NCBI GenBank assembly: GCA_948146395.1
Contig: OX411543.1
Location: 52,618,017-52,682,016, forward strand
From: Fragum whitleyi
Lineage: Eukaryota; Mollusca; Bivalvia; Cardiida; Cardiidae
DNA length: 64,000 nucleotides
Reading direction: 5' to 3'
How positions within the stretch are numbered: position 1 is the first letter of the stretch; every line of letters begins with the position of its first letter. A program made the position numbers and the translations under genes. Of this stretch, positions 24,351 to 43,433 are shown in pieces. The notes under the pieces are model-generated. The model had not been told where the DNA came from, ran no database searches, and saw only the letters and a program-made list of their open reading frames with translations.

Positions 24351-25470
24351 GTTTTGGTGTCATCCGCGAACAATCTAATTTGAGAAGTTGCTTCTTCTGG
24401 AATGTCATTTGTAAAGATGAGAAAAGGGATGGGTCCTAGGACGCTGCCTTGAGGGACTCCACTGGTCACTTTCACTGAATTTGATGTTTTTCCATTTATA
24501 TAATTGTATGTTTTGGGATTTGTTTGATAAAAAATCCTTAATCCAAATTTGTACATTTCTTATGATTCCATACTTAGCCAATTTTGTGATTAACTCTTCA
24601 TGCGAGTTTGTATCGAAGGCTTTTTTGAAGTCATAGAAAATCACGTCTGCCCCCTCCCCTTTGTCTTTTGATTCTATCCAGTCATCCATACTTTCTAGGA
24701 GTTGGAGAGTGCATGATTTTCCTTTTAAGAAACCATACTGTGCTGTTGTAAAAAGTTTGTTTTCTTCCATGTGCTTTTGGATATTGTCTCCAATTATCTT
24801 TTGCATGATATAAGAACAAACCGAACTAATACTAATTCGTCGATAGTTTTCGGGCATTGATTTATCACCAGATTTGAAAATTGGAGTAACATTTGCTTTC
24901 TTCCACTCTACAGGAGCTTTTGCTGTAATGATTGATTTCTGAAATATACTTGTCAAAAGATATTTTGGTGTTTTAGAACATTCTTTAATTACCTTGGGGT
25001 GAATTCCGTCAGGCCCTTGTGATTTATTTGGTTTAGTTTCTTTCAGAATTTTAAGTACCACATCTTCATTTATTTTGATATCAGATAGGTAGTTTCCAGC
25101 ATAGTCGTCTGGTGATTTGATTTTCCTTACTGTTGGTTGTTTATCTGATGACATTTGATCTTCTGTGAAAACACTAGCAAAGTAGTTGTTTAATATGTTT
25201 GCTTTTGATTGGTCATCTGAGATTAATTCTCCGTTTTCATTTTGTATGGCTCCAATACTGGTTGTTGTTTTGTTGTTATCCCAAACATACTTCCAGAAGA
25301 TTTTATTATAGCTGTTTATTTTGGTTGATAGGTCTTTTTCGAAAAGTTATTTTGAGTTACGTATTGCTGATGTTGCTTCGTTTCTGTTGATGGGCAGTAC
25401 CTGCATTTTTACCATTTTGAATGTTTCGTCCTTATTTTCTTTTTGGTTTAAGCATTCAAGAAAGGGATTT
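24351..25470 (-). pseudogene. LINE reverse transcriptase, N-terminal half
   Basis: The longest open stretch is 25154-24405 (249 residues). Seen: PNKSQGPDGIHPKVIKE, VEWKKANVTPIFKSGDKS, ENYRRISISSV, motif A DVIFYDFKKAFD; after a frameshift near 24500, motif B TSGVPQGSVLGP and motif C LFADDTK at 24372-24351. The frame then runs into the inserted transposon. A stop (TAG to TAA class) is also present in the upstream linker near 25345. Confidence 0.85.
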
Positions 25471-25570
25471 TGTTAAATGAATTATTTAAACGGCAGAAGC
25501 CCGTCCAGTTTTGAAAAATAATTGCCTTTAGAATACTAAAGTTTGCATTACCATATGGAAAATATTGTAT

Positions 25571-25615
25571 AAAAAAAACAGAAATTGCTTGTTAAAAGCA
25601 ATTTCTTCTTTTCCA
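25571..25615. repeat. AGAAATTGCTT hairpin
   Basis: CAGAAATTGCTT / AAGCAATTTCTTC with a GTTA-like loop, in intergenic sequence next to the LINE 5' end. Confidence 0.65.
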
Positions 25616-27069
25616 ACAATTTTTTCCTTGCAATTTATCCCTTAAATTGCTAAAAATCAAGCATAGTTTTCATGCAGGACCTGTTGTTATCAGGAAGGAC
25701 CTATTATATTTTGGGCTAACAGGTTCTTCAGGCTGGTAGCAAAGAGTAGTCAGTGTCAAACCCTGAAAAAAATCAACATTTGCATTAGTCATGTGCTCCA
25801 GATGAGTGTATATGGCATTTTTTTATTCAAGTAGTTTAAGTGTCAAAGACCGTGGGCAGATCCAGAGGGGATTCAGGGGCTCAAATGACACCCCCCCCCC
25901 TCATCTGAGGCCTATTTATTTCATTGTCATGGGGAAATATAATCAAAATTTGGTAGATATGTACCTTTGGAGATCAACTTCCAAAGAAAATTGAAAATTG
26001 TTAAAAAAAAACATTGTTTGAAACAGTCTTCAATTCTTTTCTGATGTTGATTTTCAGAGGGTTGCATGAAATTACATCCTTAAAACCTGTATGGATTTTC
26101 ATGTACGAAGTGGCTTTACAGAAATCCTGGATCCTCCATTGATCTAAGTTTTTTTTTCTAGTTACGTATCATTTTTCTTAATTTACATGCACAGAATAGG
26201 ATATCTATATAAAGCCCAATCCTAAATTTTTTACGGTGGACAAAAGCCCCTTCACTATTCTCTAAGGCTTGACTTTAGCCCTTTGTTCTTAAATAATCAG
26301 CAGACATTTTCCTCTCATCTAAATTAATAGGTATATGCTGTACAATAGATGCAACCTTTTTTTATAGCCCAAAATTGAATCCGCATAAGTTGCACATTGA
26401 AAATTATCATTCTTCATTAATTTGACAATGTTTGATTTATTTTTTATTGGAATCATTTTCGAAAATGAAATTACACTGTTACATCTTCAAAAATTGTTTC
26501 AATTGTATAATTCTAAGATGCTTCAACTATACTGAACACAAAAAGTTTAGTCGTTTCCTATTCTAATTGATATATTTCAAGATGTGGTTCATCATTCACA
26601 AAAGAGTTGACATTAATTATGTATCTGTCCAATTTCCTACCAATTCCAGTAATATTGTTAAGTTAGACGAAACAGGTAAGCCATAACGACATGATTTTGA
26701 ACAGACCGGTAGATTGGAATAGTCACACAGTTTACACAAGGGATGTTACTTAAAATTTGTATCACATTAAAATGTCTCTTGCAATCAACATCATTATGGG
26801 GTATCTTGTCTCAATAAAAAAGAAGTGGTCAGAGTATGGGATCTTTAAGATGATTCTACTGCCTCATCTTTACACCCATCTCACAAAAATGCAAAAATTG
26901 TTTTATCAGAGACAATTTTATAGAATATTGTTTATCAGGGAGGAAAGATAGTTCCTTCTGTCTCTTTTTATTCTCAGAAATTGAGTTGATGCACTTTTCA
27001 GGTTAAGTGATCACTAAAGTTCTACTAATGTCACGGGGTGTTAATTTAACCTGTTACTGGTAGGTTTTT
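25616..27069. other. No gene seen
   Basis: AT-rich intergenic sequence with one poly-C tract; short open frames only. Confidence 0.4.
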
Positions 27070-28462
27070 AGCTCACCAGAGCACAAAGTGCTCAAGGGAG
27101 CTATTGTGATCTTTTAATGTCCAGCATCTGTCTGTCATTCTGTCCTTCTGTCTGTCTGTCCGTCACCGCGTCAACAATTCCTTTAATTAAACAACATCTC
27201 CTCCTAAACTTCTGGGTCAAAATCAACCAAACTTGGCAGAAATATTTCTTGGTTCTTCATTTGTAAAAATTGCTAAAATGGAAAGGAGCCTTGCCATATC
27301 ATGGGAAAAGGGGCCTTAATAACAATTTCCATGTTTACACTCTAGAAGCCACAAACATGGCCCAATCATCATGAAACTTGGTCAAAATGTTTGTTAGGTC
27401 ACGAGGATGAACTCTATTGAAAATGGGAAGGATCCATGCCATATCACAGGAAAAGGGGCCTTAATGACAATTTTTCTTTGTTTTCACTCTAGTGGCCACA
27501 AATATGGTCCAACTGTCATGAAACTTGGTCAGACTGTTTGCCAGGTCACAAAGATGAATCCTATGGAAAATGGGAAGGATTCATGCCTTATCATAGGAAA
27601 AGGGGCCATAATGACAATTTTATTGTTTACACTCTAGTGGCACTGGCCACAAATATGGTCCAACTTTCATGAAACTTGGTCAGACTGTTTGCCAGGTCAC
27701 AAAGATGAATCCTATGGAAAATGGGAAGGATTCATGCCTTATCATAGGAAAAGGGGCCATAATGACAATTTTCTTGTTTACACTCTAGAAGCCACAAATA
27801 TGGTCCAATCATCATGAAACGTAATCAGAATGTTTGTTAGGTCATGAGGATAAACTTTTTTTGAAAATGGGAATGATCCATGCCCTGTCACAGGAAAAGG
27901 GGCCTTAATGACAATTTTCTTGTTTTCACTCTAGAAGTCACAAATATGGTCCAATCATCATGAAACTTGGTCACTGGTCAGAATGTTTGTTAGGTCATGA
28001 GGATGAACTCTTTTGAAAATGGGAAGGATCCGTGCCATATCATGGGTTAAGGGGCCTTAATGACAATTTTCTTGTTAGAGCTCCAGACACCACAAATATG
28101 GTCCAATCATCTAGAAACTTGGTCAGAATGTTTGTTAGGTCTGAAGGATAAACCCTATTGAAAATGGAAAGGATCTGTGTCATATCATGGGAAAAGGGGC
28201 CTTAATGACATTTTTTTTGTTTTCACTCTAGAAGCCACAAATATGGTCCAATCATCATGAAACTTGGTCAGAATGTTTGTTAGGTCATGAGGATGAACTC
28301 TTTTGAAAATGGGAAGGATCCGTGCCATATCACAGGAAAAGGGGCCTTAATGACAATTTTCTTGAAAGAGCTCCATACTCCACAAATATGGTCCAACTTT
28401 CATGAAACTTGGTTAAAACATTTCTCAGGTGAGCGATTTTGGGCCCTCAGGGCTCTCTTGTT
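27070..28462 (+). mobile_element. Hairpin-ended array element, copy B
   Basis: 5' end AGCTCACCAGAGCACAAAG; 3' end TCAGGTGAGCGATTTTGGGC...CTCTTGTT. Eight units of about 147 bp keyed on ACTCTAGAAGCCACAAATAT lie between 27340 and 28430. It ends about 340 bp before the MAPK start codon, so it occupies the upstream region of that gene. Confidence 0.78.
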
Positions 28463-28805
28463 TTAATTGGTTTCCATTGACAGAAAATAAGACATAAATG
28501 ATCCTTAGTGACGTTTTTAATGATTGAATCAATAGGGATAATGAAAACATTCCATTTTTCAACGCAAAAGTTTAAGCTCTTTTGAGTTCATGCTAGATGA
28601 AATCAAACAAAACAAAAGCATAATTGATATATCTTATGTACCAGATTTTCTAATTTATCACGTAAAAAATAATTTTTCATTTAAGGATTGGTTATGGCAA
28701 GGCCTTGAATTGTCGAATCTTAACCTGGATTTGAAACAAAACATGATGATGTGTTGACAGGAAGACATGTCCTACTGATGAAGTGGTTAGTTAGAGACTA
28801 GAAAG

Positions 28806-35817
<7,012 letters not shown>

Positions 35818-36310
35818 CCAAACTCAGGGTAAAATTAATGCCTTTTGGTGTCCTAAGAAAGTAACTTCAAAAAAGAATAATTTTATTCTTTGCATGTTCA
35901 ACAAGATTTGTGCATTGTGAATGGTTGAAAAATTTGTTTCATTACTCAATGAAAACAATTTTGATTACGCAGAATATTTGTAAGCTTCCACGAAAAGTAG
36001 TCCCATAATCAATCCATGTATGTGAGAGTAAATCTTGAAATATTTGCTTCATGAAATTAAATTATAAAATATGAAGAGATTTCATGAAGGTATGAAACTA
36101 AAAATCCAATCACACTAATGTATGAATGAATCTTCTTTGCTTATTCTTACAGTGTGATTAAGTTTTTAGTTTAATTCCTCCATGAAACAGACAAAAAGTC
36201 TCTTCATCTCTTATATGGTTTTGGAGAAAAAATGTCTACATAAATTTTCTCTTGTTTTTGACAAGGCTACATTAATTTGTCAAGACTTGATAAACATAAC
36301 GCTTTTAAAG

Positions 36311-36388
36311 AATAAAAGACACCTTTCAGCAAGAACTTCAAAGAGCAAGTTGTCATTACAGATTAGAAACAAAAAATGTTGAAATAAA
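36311..36388 (+). terminator. Candidate polyadenylation signals for the MAPK gene
   Basis: AATAAA occurs at 36311-36316 and 36383-36388, 494 and 566 bases after the stop codon. Neither is followed by a clear GT-rich element, so the true 3' end is uncertain. Confidence 0.3.
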
Positions 36389-36795
36389 AAATGCTCGAGT
36401 AAGGGAGTTATATGTGGCTCAGTGGTTAGGGTGGCAGATCTGTGTTCTGATATAAATCTTAGATGTTGAAGTTTTAACTATGGCTGTCTCACTTATCAAT
36501 TGAGCATTTCCTGCTAAAGGAATTTCAGAGCTCAAATTCCTTGTATTTGATATATGGAGGAATAACATTAAGGTAGTTGAGCCGTAATATTTTCGCAACA
36601 TTTCAGAACAAATGATCTTTCACAGTGTAGACCTTAGTTTTGTAAATGAAATCATTAGGAAACCTCAGTTAACACTGTTAAAGTTCATTACTTCCAAAAC
36701 ATTGCTTAACTATTATTGGTCCACCACCTTAATAAGTTAAATTAAGTTAACCCAGAAATGGCTGAGAGATGGTTACAGTTAAAAACACAGTTAAG

Positions 36796-37205
36796 AACAT
36801 TGGGAAATTGACAAAGTGAATGGTTTTGGAATGAATTGAGAATAATATTCATTGAGTGGGATAAGTGGGGTTTTAGTGAAATTCATGGGAGGTAATACAA
36901 TATTGATAGTTTCATCCAAATTGATGAAATAATCAATGTTTATATCCTCCCTTTTATAAAACATACCTGATTTTCTGTTTGTGTCTTTGCTGACCAATCA
37001 GACGATTTGAAATCCACACCAGCCAATCAAATCATAGAATAACTTGATTGATTTGAATTTTTTGTTGATTGTCTTAAACACTTTTGAAATGTTTTCTAAT
37101 GATTTAGGAGCATTTTTTATCAATTTGAGTAAGTGTTTGGAATGAATGAATGAAGCACTGAATGATTGATTTTGCTCAAAATGAATGTCTATTTCATGAT
37201 GTCTC
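36796..37205. mobile_element. ACATCG..AAATTGA MITE, copy 2
   Basis: GAACATTGGGAAATTGACAA to TGTCTATTTCATGATGT, 410 bp, with ACCAATCAGACG and TGGAATGAATGAATGAAGCA. Lies downstream of the MAPK gene, abutting a SINE fragment. Confidence 0.65.
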
Positions 37206-37378
37206 TCACCAATGGGTAGATAATGGTAAACCTATGTGAGATAGCAGTCCGAGGCTAGTAAAGGGTGTAATGGTAGTACAGGTGAATGAAATACCAGGAA
37301 TCCATTGTTAGGTGCTCCGGATCTGCACTATAACTGCAAAATTTTTGAAAGCAGCGTAAAACCCATTCAAGCAAACAA
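37206..37378 (+). mobile_element. SINE body fragment without tRNA head
   Basis: CTCACCAATGGGTAGATAAT to GTAAAACCCATTCAAGCAAA. It begins exactly at the end of the MITE at 36796-37205, so one may have inserted into the other. Confidence 0.72.
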
Positions 37379-37574
37379 ATTATTTCATGATTTTATTAAC
37401 TGTTTGATGCTGAGGTGAGACACTTGTAACAGATCGGAAAAAATAGATATACAGCTGTTGTGACATAACTGCAATACTGTTGAAAGTGGTGCTGAACCTC
37501 ATTCAAACAAAATCATGTGACTGATCAGGAATGTTAAAAATCCTCACAAATCAAAAACAAAATGTTTAATTTTT

Positions 37575-38774
37575 AGCTCCACTGGCCGAAGGCCAGCTAT
37601 TGTAAACTTTTTCTTTAAACATCTTCTCCTCCCAAACCAATGGGCAGATTTTAACGAAACTTTGTAGAAATGATCCTTGGGTGGCCCCCTTCTTAAATTG
37701 TTCAAAGAATTTTGATTGGCCCCAAAATATGGGCGTGGCAGGGCTTGGCATTTTTTAACTTTGAAATCTTTAAAAATCTTCTCCTCCCAAACCAGCTGGG
37801 CTGATTTCAAAGAAACTTGGCATGGATGTTCCTTGGGTGACCCTTTACTTCAAATTGTTCAAGAAATTTTGATTGGTCCATAAATATGGGCGTGGCAGGG
37901 CTGGGCTTATTTTAAGCCCGAAATCTTTGAACGACATCTCCTCCTGAACTACTGGGCCGATTTCAATGAAACTTTATCAGAATGTTCCTTGGTTGACCCT
38001 TTACTTAAATTGTTCAAGAAATTTTGATTGGTCCATAAATATGGGCATGGCAGGGCGGGGCTATTTTGAGCCCGAAATCTTTGAATGACATCTCCTCCTG
38101 AAATACTGGGCCGATTTCAATGAAACTTTAACAGAATGATTCTTGGGTGACCCTTTACTTGAATTGTACAAAAAGTTTTGATTGGACCAAAAATATGGGC
38201 GTGGCAGGGCGGGGCCTATTTTGAGCCTGAAATTTTCAAATGACATTTTCTCCTGAACCACGTGGCTGATTTCAATGAAATTTTACCAGAATGTTCCTTG
38301 AGTGTCTCTTTTCAAAAATTATTTGCCAAATTTTGATAGGCGTATAAATTTAGGCTTGGCAAGGCGGGGCTTATATTGAGGCCAAAATCTTTGAATGATA
38401 TCTCCTCCGGAACCACTCAGCCAATTTCAATGAAACTTTACCAGAATGTTTCTTGGGTGACTATTTACTTAAATTGTTCAAGAAATTTTGTTTGGTCCAT
38501 AAATATGGGCATGTCAGGTGGGGCCTATTTTGAGCCCGAAATCTTTGAACGACATCTTCTGAACCCTATGTTTTGATAAGATTGGTCAAGGGTTGCAGGT
38601 TCATTGTGATTGAGTATTTTGGTGCAATATGGACCAGAACCATTTAATCATTACTAAATAGGTCTAAGGAGATTTTGGAGTGTTAATGTATTCATTTAAA
38701 GTAAGCTTTATTTAATGAAAGTCTAAAGATTTTGAAGCCAGTGGAGCGATACAGGCCCTCTTCGGCCTCTTGTT
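37575..38774 (+). mobile_element. Hairpin-ended array element, copy F (CCACTGG subfamily)
   Basis: 5' end AGCTCCACTGGCCGAAGG, 3' end CCAGTGGAGCGATACAGGCC...CTCTTGTT. Seven units of roughly 147-165 bp are keyed on CTCCTCC, GATTTCAATGAAACTT and ATGGGCGTGGCAGGGC. The terminal inverted repeat differs from copies A-D, but the two ends still match each other exactly over 10 bp. Confidence 0.78.
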
Positions 38775-38951
38775 TCTAAAATTGCATCGGTTAATTGGAG
38801 CAGCCCTAATTGAAGGAGTGATCTTGAACTATACCTTTGTATGTAGACCTTTGCCGGTTTTTGCGAGATTTAAGAAAGGTAAAAGTTAAATGAAATAAGG
38901 AAAATTTGGTGTATTTTGAAACAAAACCAACCTATGTTTCAGAAACTTTTT

Positions 38952-38996
38952 GGGAAAAGGAGAAATTGCTTGTGACAAACTATTTCTCCTTTTTCC
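38952..38996. repeat. AGAAATTGCTT hairpin, imperfect
   Basis: GGGAAAAGGAGAAATTGCTT / AACTATTTCTCCTTTTTCC around GTGAC. Confidence 0.6.
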
Positions 38997-39200
38997 ATTA
39001 TATTTCCTTGAATATTAAACCACAGTAACATAATTCCTGGGACAGTACAGAAAAAAGTTTAAAAGATGACTTACAAGAAAAACAAAGTGAATTTGTTGAA
39101 AATATAGAAGAAAAAAGCAGTCGCTCATTACCTTGTGAATTTTTCTAAAAACTAAGCTGCATGGTTTTTAAATGAGGGAGTAAGGGGATTTGGGTTAGGG

Positions 39201-39400
39201 CTGGCTGGCTCAATCAGTAATATGTTGCAGTGTCAATCCAGGGTTCATGATTTCAGCTATCTTTCATCTGGCATTTGACAAGAATCATTGTGACCAGTCA
39301 GTCCCATTTGTCTCCCTACAGTTGGTGAAGGATAAGGAGTACGCCTTAGTCGGGTTTGCAGCTAGTGGCGCTGATGAGATGCTTTGTTGAACCCTTTGCA
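39201..39400 (+). repeat. Possible second tRNA-like SINE, degenerate
   Basis: CTGGCTGGCTCAATCAGTA resembles an A-box and CCAGGGTTCATGATT at 39239 a B-box, about 45 bp apart. The downstream text is not shared with the main SINE. Confidence 0.3.
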
Positions 39401-39724
39401 TGGTTATTTTTCAAATTAAACCCACTTTAAATTTTCGTCTGCAAAACCTTTGAATTTGGACAGGTCAAAATTTTGTAAAACAGGAAAGTGTTAAAATGGG
39501 TGGATAGGGTACTATGGAATGGAAATTTTATTGATTTTCTTTCAAACCATGTAACTGCAGCTATAGATTAGCTGTTATTAGGAGGTGTAAGGGGAAAAAA
39601 GATCAATGTTTATGAAAAAATTGAAAAATGCTCAAAATAGTCGATTCCTTCTTATCAAAGAGAAATTTTGCATGGTTGGTATTTTTATATTTATGAATCA
39701 GCACTTTATTCATAGTTGTATTTA

Positions 39725-39953
39725 ATATCAAGTACTAGTGAGAAATACCAGCCTGGGTTCAGGATGAAAACGTTAGCTAAGTGTTTTCCAAATGATACCT
39801 CACTTCGCAGTAATGTGCACGTGCAAAGTGGGGTATCATCTCAAAGCACTCGCGAAACCTTTTTACATCCTTAACACAGGGCAGGAAACCTTTGTAAGGT
39901 GCTACAACCGCTGAAGTATGGCTGATTGTTAACAGCTGCATAAAACCCCATCT
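39725..39953 (+). mobile_element. Older SINE 3' fragment split by a hairpin insertion
   Basis: AGTGAGAAATACCAG (about 39735) and AAGGTGCTACAACCGCTGAA (39897) are adjacent in intact copies but are here separated by about 140 bp that includes the palindrome at 39781-39850. Confidence 0.55.
39781..39850. repeat. TTTTCCAA..GATACC palindromic element, copy 1
   Basis: GTGTTTTCCAAATGATACC..CACTT..GCA then GTGCAAAGTGGGGTATCAT, flanked by AAAGCAC. It interrupts a SINE fragment. Related to 52105-52172. Confidence 0.6.
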
Positions 39954-40240
39954 GCCGCCACCATAGCGCAGTTGGTTAGGCATAAGACTTCCAATCTGGA
40001 AGTCGTGGGTTCGATCCCCGGTGGCGGCAAATATCCTTTCGGACGTTTGTCTCTCACCAATGGGTAGATAATCGTAAACCTATGTGAGATAGCAGTCGGA
40101 GGCAGTCGGAGGCTAGGAAAGGGTATAATGGTAGTACAGGTGTAAGAAATACCAGGAATCCATTGTTAGGTGCTTCGACCGCCGCGATATAACTGCGAAA
40201 TTGTTGAAAGCCGCGTAAAACCCATTCAAACAAACAAATA
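39954..40240 (+). mobile_element. tRNA-derived SINE, full length
   Basis: Same family with a variant head (GCGCAGTTGGTTAGGCATAA, GGGTTCGATCCCCGG), an internal duplication GCAGTCGGAGGCAGTCGGAG, and a CAAACAAACAAA tail. It follows directly on an older partial copy. Confidence 0.83.
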
Positions 40241-40469
40241 AAACCCCATCTAAACAAACAAACAAACAGTGCTCAATAATTCTACTGTTGAAAATGACAC
40301 ACCAGTATTTCAATGTTGTAATTTTATGTCCACAGAAAAATAACCATGTGATGCTATTAAACTATTGTGCTATATTAAAACTGAACTATTAACAAAAAAT
40401 ATGTAAAATTATGTGTAAATATCAATTGAAATAAACCATGATTTGGTTCAAACTGAGTGTTTGTTTGGT

Positions 40470-40780
40470 GGAAACAGTGTAAGAAAAACTAGCACTGTAG
40501 ATTTATATCTTAACAGTATATAGCGGCTGAAAAATCTTAATTTTTGAGAATGACCGTTATTTAAGAATCTAAAGATATTTATATTAGGATACGATGGTTT
40601 CACGTCAGTGACTGAAATGAGTAGCGACGTCGAATGATTTCATTCAAAGTTTCGAGGGCTAAAGCCATTTTAACTGACGTCATCGAGTTTTTCCAGGGTT
40701 TTCCCGTAATTTTTAAAAATAGTCTGTCTATGTGCATCCGAGGTTGATCGTGAGATTAGCCCAGTGGTGTTCCGAATGGG
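40470..40780 (+). repeat. Dispersed repeat R1, copy 2
   Basis: Collinear with 375-735 (TTAATTTTTGAGAATGACC, TTAACTGACGTCATCGAG, TCGTGAGATTAGCCCAGTGG). No terminal repeats found, so the class is unknown. Confidence 0.65.
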
Positions 40781-41316
40781 TACCTCTATTGTGGTACTTG
40801 TATACTGCTTAAATATGCCGTACTTACAGCTTCAATTGTCAATTAAGTCAATAAAAGACAAACTTTTGATGCATTGCATCTACGTAGGCCGCAAATTCTT
40901 TGTTTTTCACCAACTAATTTTATCTTTTAAATTATGTTTCCGTTTTGCAAACAATATCTGTTTTACAGTTTTTTAACAGTTTTAAGGCCCTGCTATAACA
41001 TGCACAAATGTTCTACATTCTAATGTAGAAATTGCAGATAGTAAAAACTGGGCCAAACCAGTTTGAAGTGATCAGTCATTTTAATGAAATGTGCAATATT
41101 TGCAAAATCAAATTCAAATGGGAAATTATGGTTTTATTTCTCAATAAGTGTTATTACAAAACATTCTTTTTGAACAGTGCATTATACGGTTTTCTATTTT
41201 TGGATTAAAACATTAGACAAACTTTATCATAATGTATCCCTAATTACCCATAGGCATGATCAGAACGCATTCCTACTGGTAGGCCCCTTCTGCGGCCTAC
41301 GAAATAGGCTAATAAC

Positions 41317-41478
41317 CTGTCCTGCGTTCAGTATACGTTGTGTGCTTGGCTCGAACAAATATATATTGTGAGCAGTCCAACGCACCGCCAGTGCTTTCCA
41401 CAAATGTCCCTGCTCCGCAACGAAATTTGTTCGACATAAAGCTTTATCCCACCAATCACCCAAAGAAAACATCTTCAA
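41317..41478 (-). CDS. Possible second exon of the unassigned 43-kb locus
   Basis: 54 open codons between a weak acceptor GTAAATCTTGAAG and donor GGACAG|GTTATT, phase 0 to 0, hence in phase with the exon at 43161-43388. It starts MFSLGDWWDKALC and includes AVRWTAHNIYLFEPSTQR. The intron between the two would be occupied by an array element. No homology is recognised and the acceptor is poor. Confidence 0.18.
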
Positions 41479-41512
41479 GATTTACCCAAAGGAGTAAACA
41501 TAATCATTTTTT

Positions 41513-43081
41513 AGCTCACCTGAGCACGAAGTGCTCAAGGTGAGCTATTGTGATGGGCTGATGTGCGGCGTCCGTCGTCCGTCGTCCATCGTCCGTCGTC
41601 CGTCGTCCGTCGTCAAACTTTACCTTGTGTGCACTCTAGAGGCCACATTTTTGGCCCAAATGTCTTGAAACTTGGTCAGAATGTTTGTCTCCATCAAATC
41701 TCGGTCAAGTTCGAAATTGGGTCAGGTGGGGTCAAAAATGGGGTCAAGGGGTCAAATATTAGAAAAACCTTGTGTGCACTCTAGCAGCCACATTTTTGGC
41801 CCAAATGTCTTGAAACTTGGTCAGAATGTTTGTCTCCATCAAATCTCGGTCAAGTTCGAAATTGGGTCAAGTGGGGTCAAAAATGGGGTCAAGGGGTCAA
41901 ATTTTAGAAAAACCTTGTGTGCACTCTAGCAGCCACATTTTTGGCCCAAATGTCCTGAAACTTGGTCAGAATGTTTGTCTCCATCAAATCTCGGTCAAGT
42001 TCGAAATTGGGTCAGGTGGGGTCAAAAATGGGGTCAAGGGGTCAAATTTTAGAAAACCTTGTGTGTACTCTAGAGGCCACATTTTTGGCCCAAATGTCTT
42101 GAAACTTGGTCAGAATGTTTGTCTCCATCAAATCTCAGTCAAGTTCGAAATTGGGTCAGGTGGGGTCAAAAATGGAGTCAAGGGGTCAAATTTTAGAAAA
42201 ACCTTGTGTGCACTCTAGCAGCCACATTTTTGGCCCAAATGTCTTGAAACTTGGTCAGAATGTTTGTCTCCATCAAATCTCAGTCAAGATCGAAATTGGG
42301 TCAGATGGGGTCAAAAATGGGGTCAAGGGGTCAAATGTTAGAAAACCTTGTGTGCACTTTAGAGGCCACATTTTTGGCCAAAATGTCTTAAAACTTGGTC
42401 TGAATGTTTGTCTCCATCAAATTTCGGCCAAGTTGGAAATTGGGTCAAGTGGGGTCAAAAATGGGGTCAAGGGGTCAAATATTAGAAAAACCTTGTGTGC
42501 ACTCTAGAGGCCACAATTTTGGCCCAAATGTCTTGAAACTTGGTCAGAATGTTTGTCTCCATCAAATCTGGGGCAAGCTGGAAATTTGGTCAAGTTGGGT
42601 CAAGGGGTCAAATTCTAGAAAAACCTTGTGTGCACACTAGAGGCCACATTTTTGGCCAAAATGTCTTGAAACTTGGTCAGAATGTGTGTCTCCATCAAAT
42701 CTCGGTCAAGTTAGAAATTGGGTCAAGTGGGGTCAAAAATGGGGTCAAGGGGTCAAATTTTAGAAAAACCCTCTATGTACTCTAGGGGACACAATTTTGG
42801 CCCAAATGTCTTGAAACTTGGTCAGAATGTTTGTCTCCATCAAATCTCGGAATAGATCAAAATTGGGTCAAGTGGGGTTAAAATGGGGTCAAGGGGTCAA
42901 ATTTTAGAAAAACTTTTCGTGCACTCTTGGGACAGCATATTTGACTCAAATGTATGTCTTCTTGATATCTTTGACTTTTGTTAAGGCAGTAACGAATTTC
43001 AAATAAGTAGTGTTGGCACTTTGCTTCCTTTGTAAGCTATATGCATCAGGTGAGCGCTTCAGGGCCAATGGCCCTCTTGTT
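41513..43081 (+). mobile_element. Hairpin-ended array element, copy C
   Basis: Cleanest copy. The 5' hairpin runs AGCTCACCTGAGCACGAAG, then its complement; a CGTCCGTCGTC microsatellite follows; then nine units of about 145 bp keyed on GTGCACTCTAGAGGCCACA, GTCTCCATCAAATCTCGG and GGGGTCAAGGGGTCAAA. The 3' end is CAGGTGAGCGCTTCAGGGCC plus CTCTTGTT. Because 145 is not a multiple of three, overlapping pseudo-ORFs cycle through the frames; they are not genes. Confidence 0.82.
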
Positions 43082-43160
43082 TATTTTAAACTCCCGCTGA
43101 TACAATAAGATAAAGATATCAATATTATCATCAACCATTTTTATAAGCTCTGCTAGTTAC

Positions 43161-43388
43161 CTGGTGAGGTTTCTCGCCGATTGTCGCAAACTGGCCAACT
43201 AAACACACCGTTTTGGATAGGGAAGCAGGGAAACCCTCGCCAACGTTCACCAACATTTTGCCTTCCTGGTGATATGGTGCTGGTTTAATCCCCCATTCGA
43301 TGCCCTCTACATATGCGTATCTAGGACTTTGAAATTTGTACGCACTCAGTAGGCGACTACCAGAGAATATATAGAACAAAGGCGATAT
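43161..43388 (-). CDS. Unassigned splice-flanked open exon
   Basis: 76 codons without a stop between acceptor TCTTTGTCTAAGTCCAG and donor CACCAG|GTAACT, phase 0 to 0. Reads, in part, LLSAYKFQSPRYAYVEGIEW and MLVNVGEGFPASLSKTVCLV. It is richer in G+C than its surroundings and sits in the 350-bp gap between two hairpin-ended elements. I do not recognise the family. It may be an exon of an unknown gene or a captured fragment. Confidence 0.3.
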
Positions 43389-43433
43389 CTGGACTTAGAC
43401 AAAGATGAAAGCCCCCCGTCCGCTCCGTTTTTT

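Larger units (their letters stand above)
22790..25470 (-). mobile_element. 5'-truncated LINE (non-LTR retrotransposon), interrupted
   Basis: A minus-strand reverse transcriptase of the CR1/Jockey/L2-like group runs from the linker before RT (FWKYVWDNNKTTTSIGAIQ near 25300) to the C-terminal TKRVI segment near 22820. No endonuclease domain is visible, so the copy is 5' truncated at about 25470. It is split at 23538-24350 by an inverted-repeat transposon. Stops and frameshifts mark it as inactive. Confidence 0.85.

Noticed and set aside
40773..40976. 70-codon plus-strand ORF with hydrophobic runs
   Set aside because: Begins within repeat R1; no splice sites or family resemblance.
41563..42785. 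Series of overlapping 70-130 codon ORFs with repeated MVRMFVSIKS and LKLGQNVCLHQ text
   Set aside because: They are translations of a ~145-bp tandem unit that shifts frame every copy, inside array element C; no splice or start logic.
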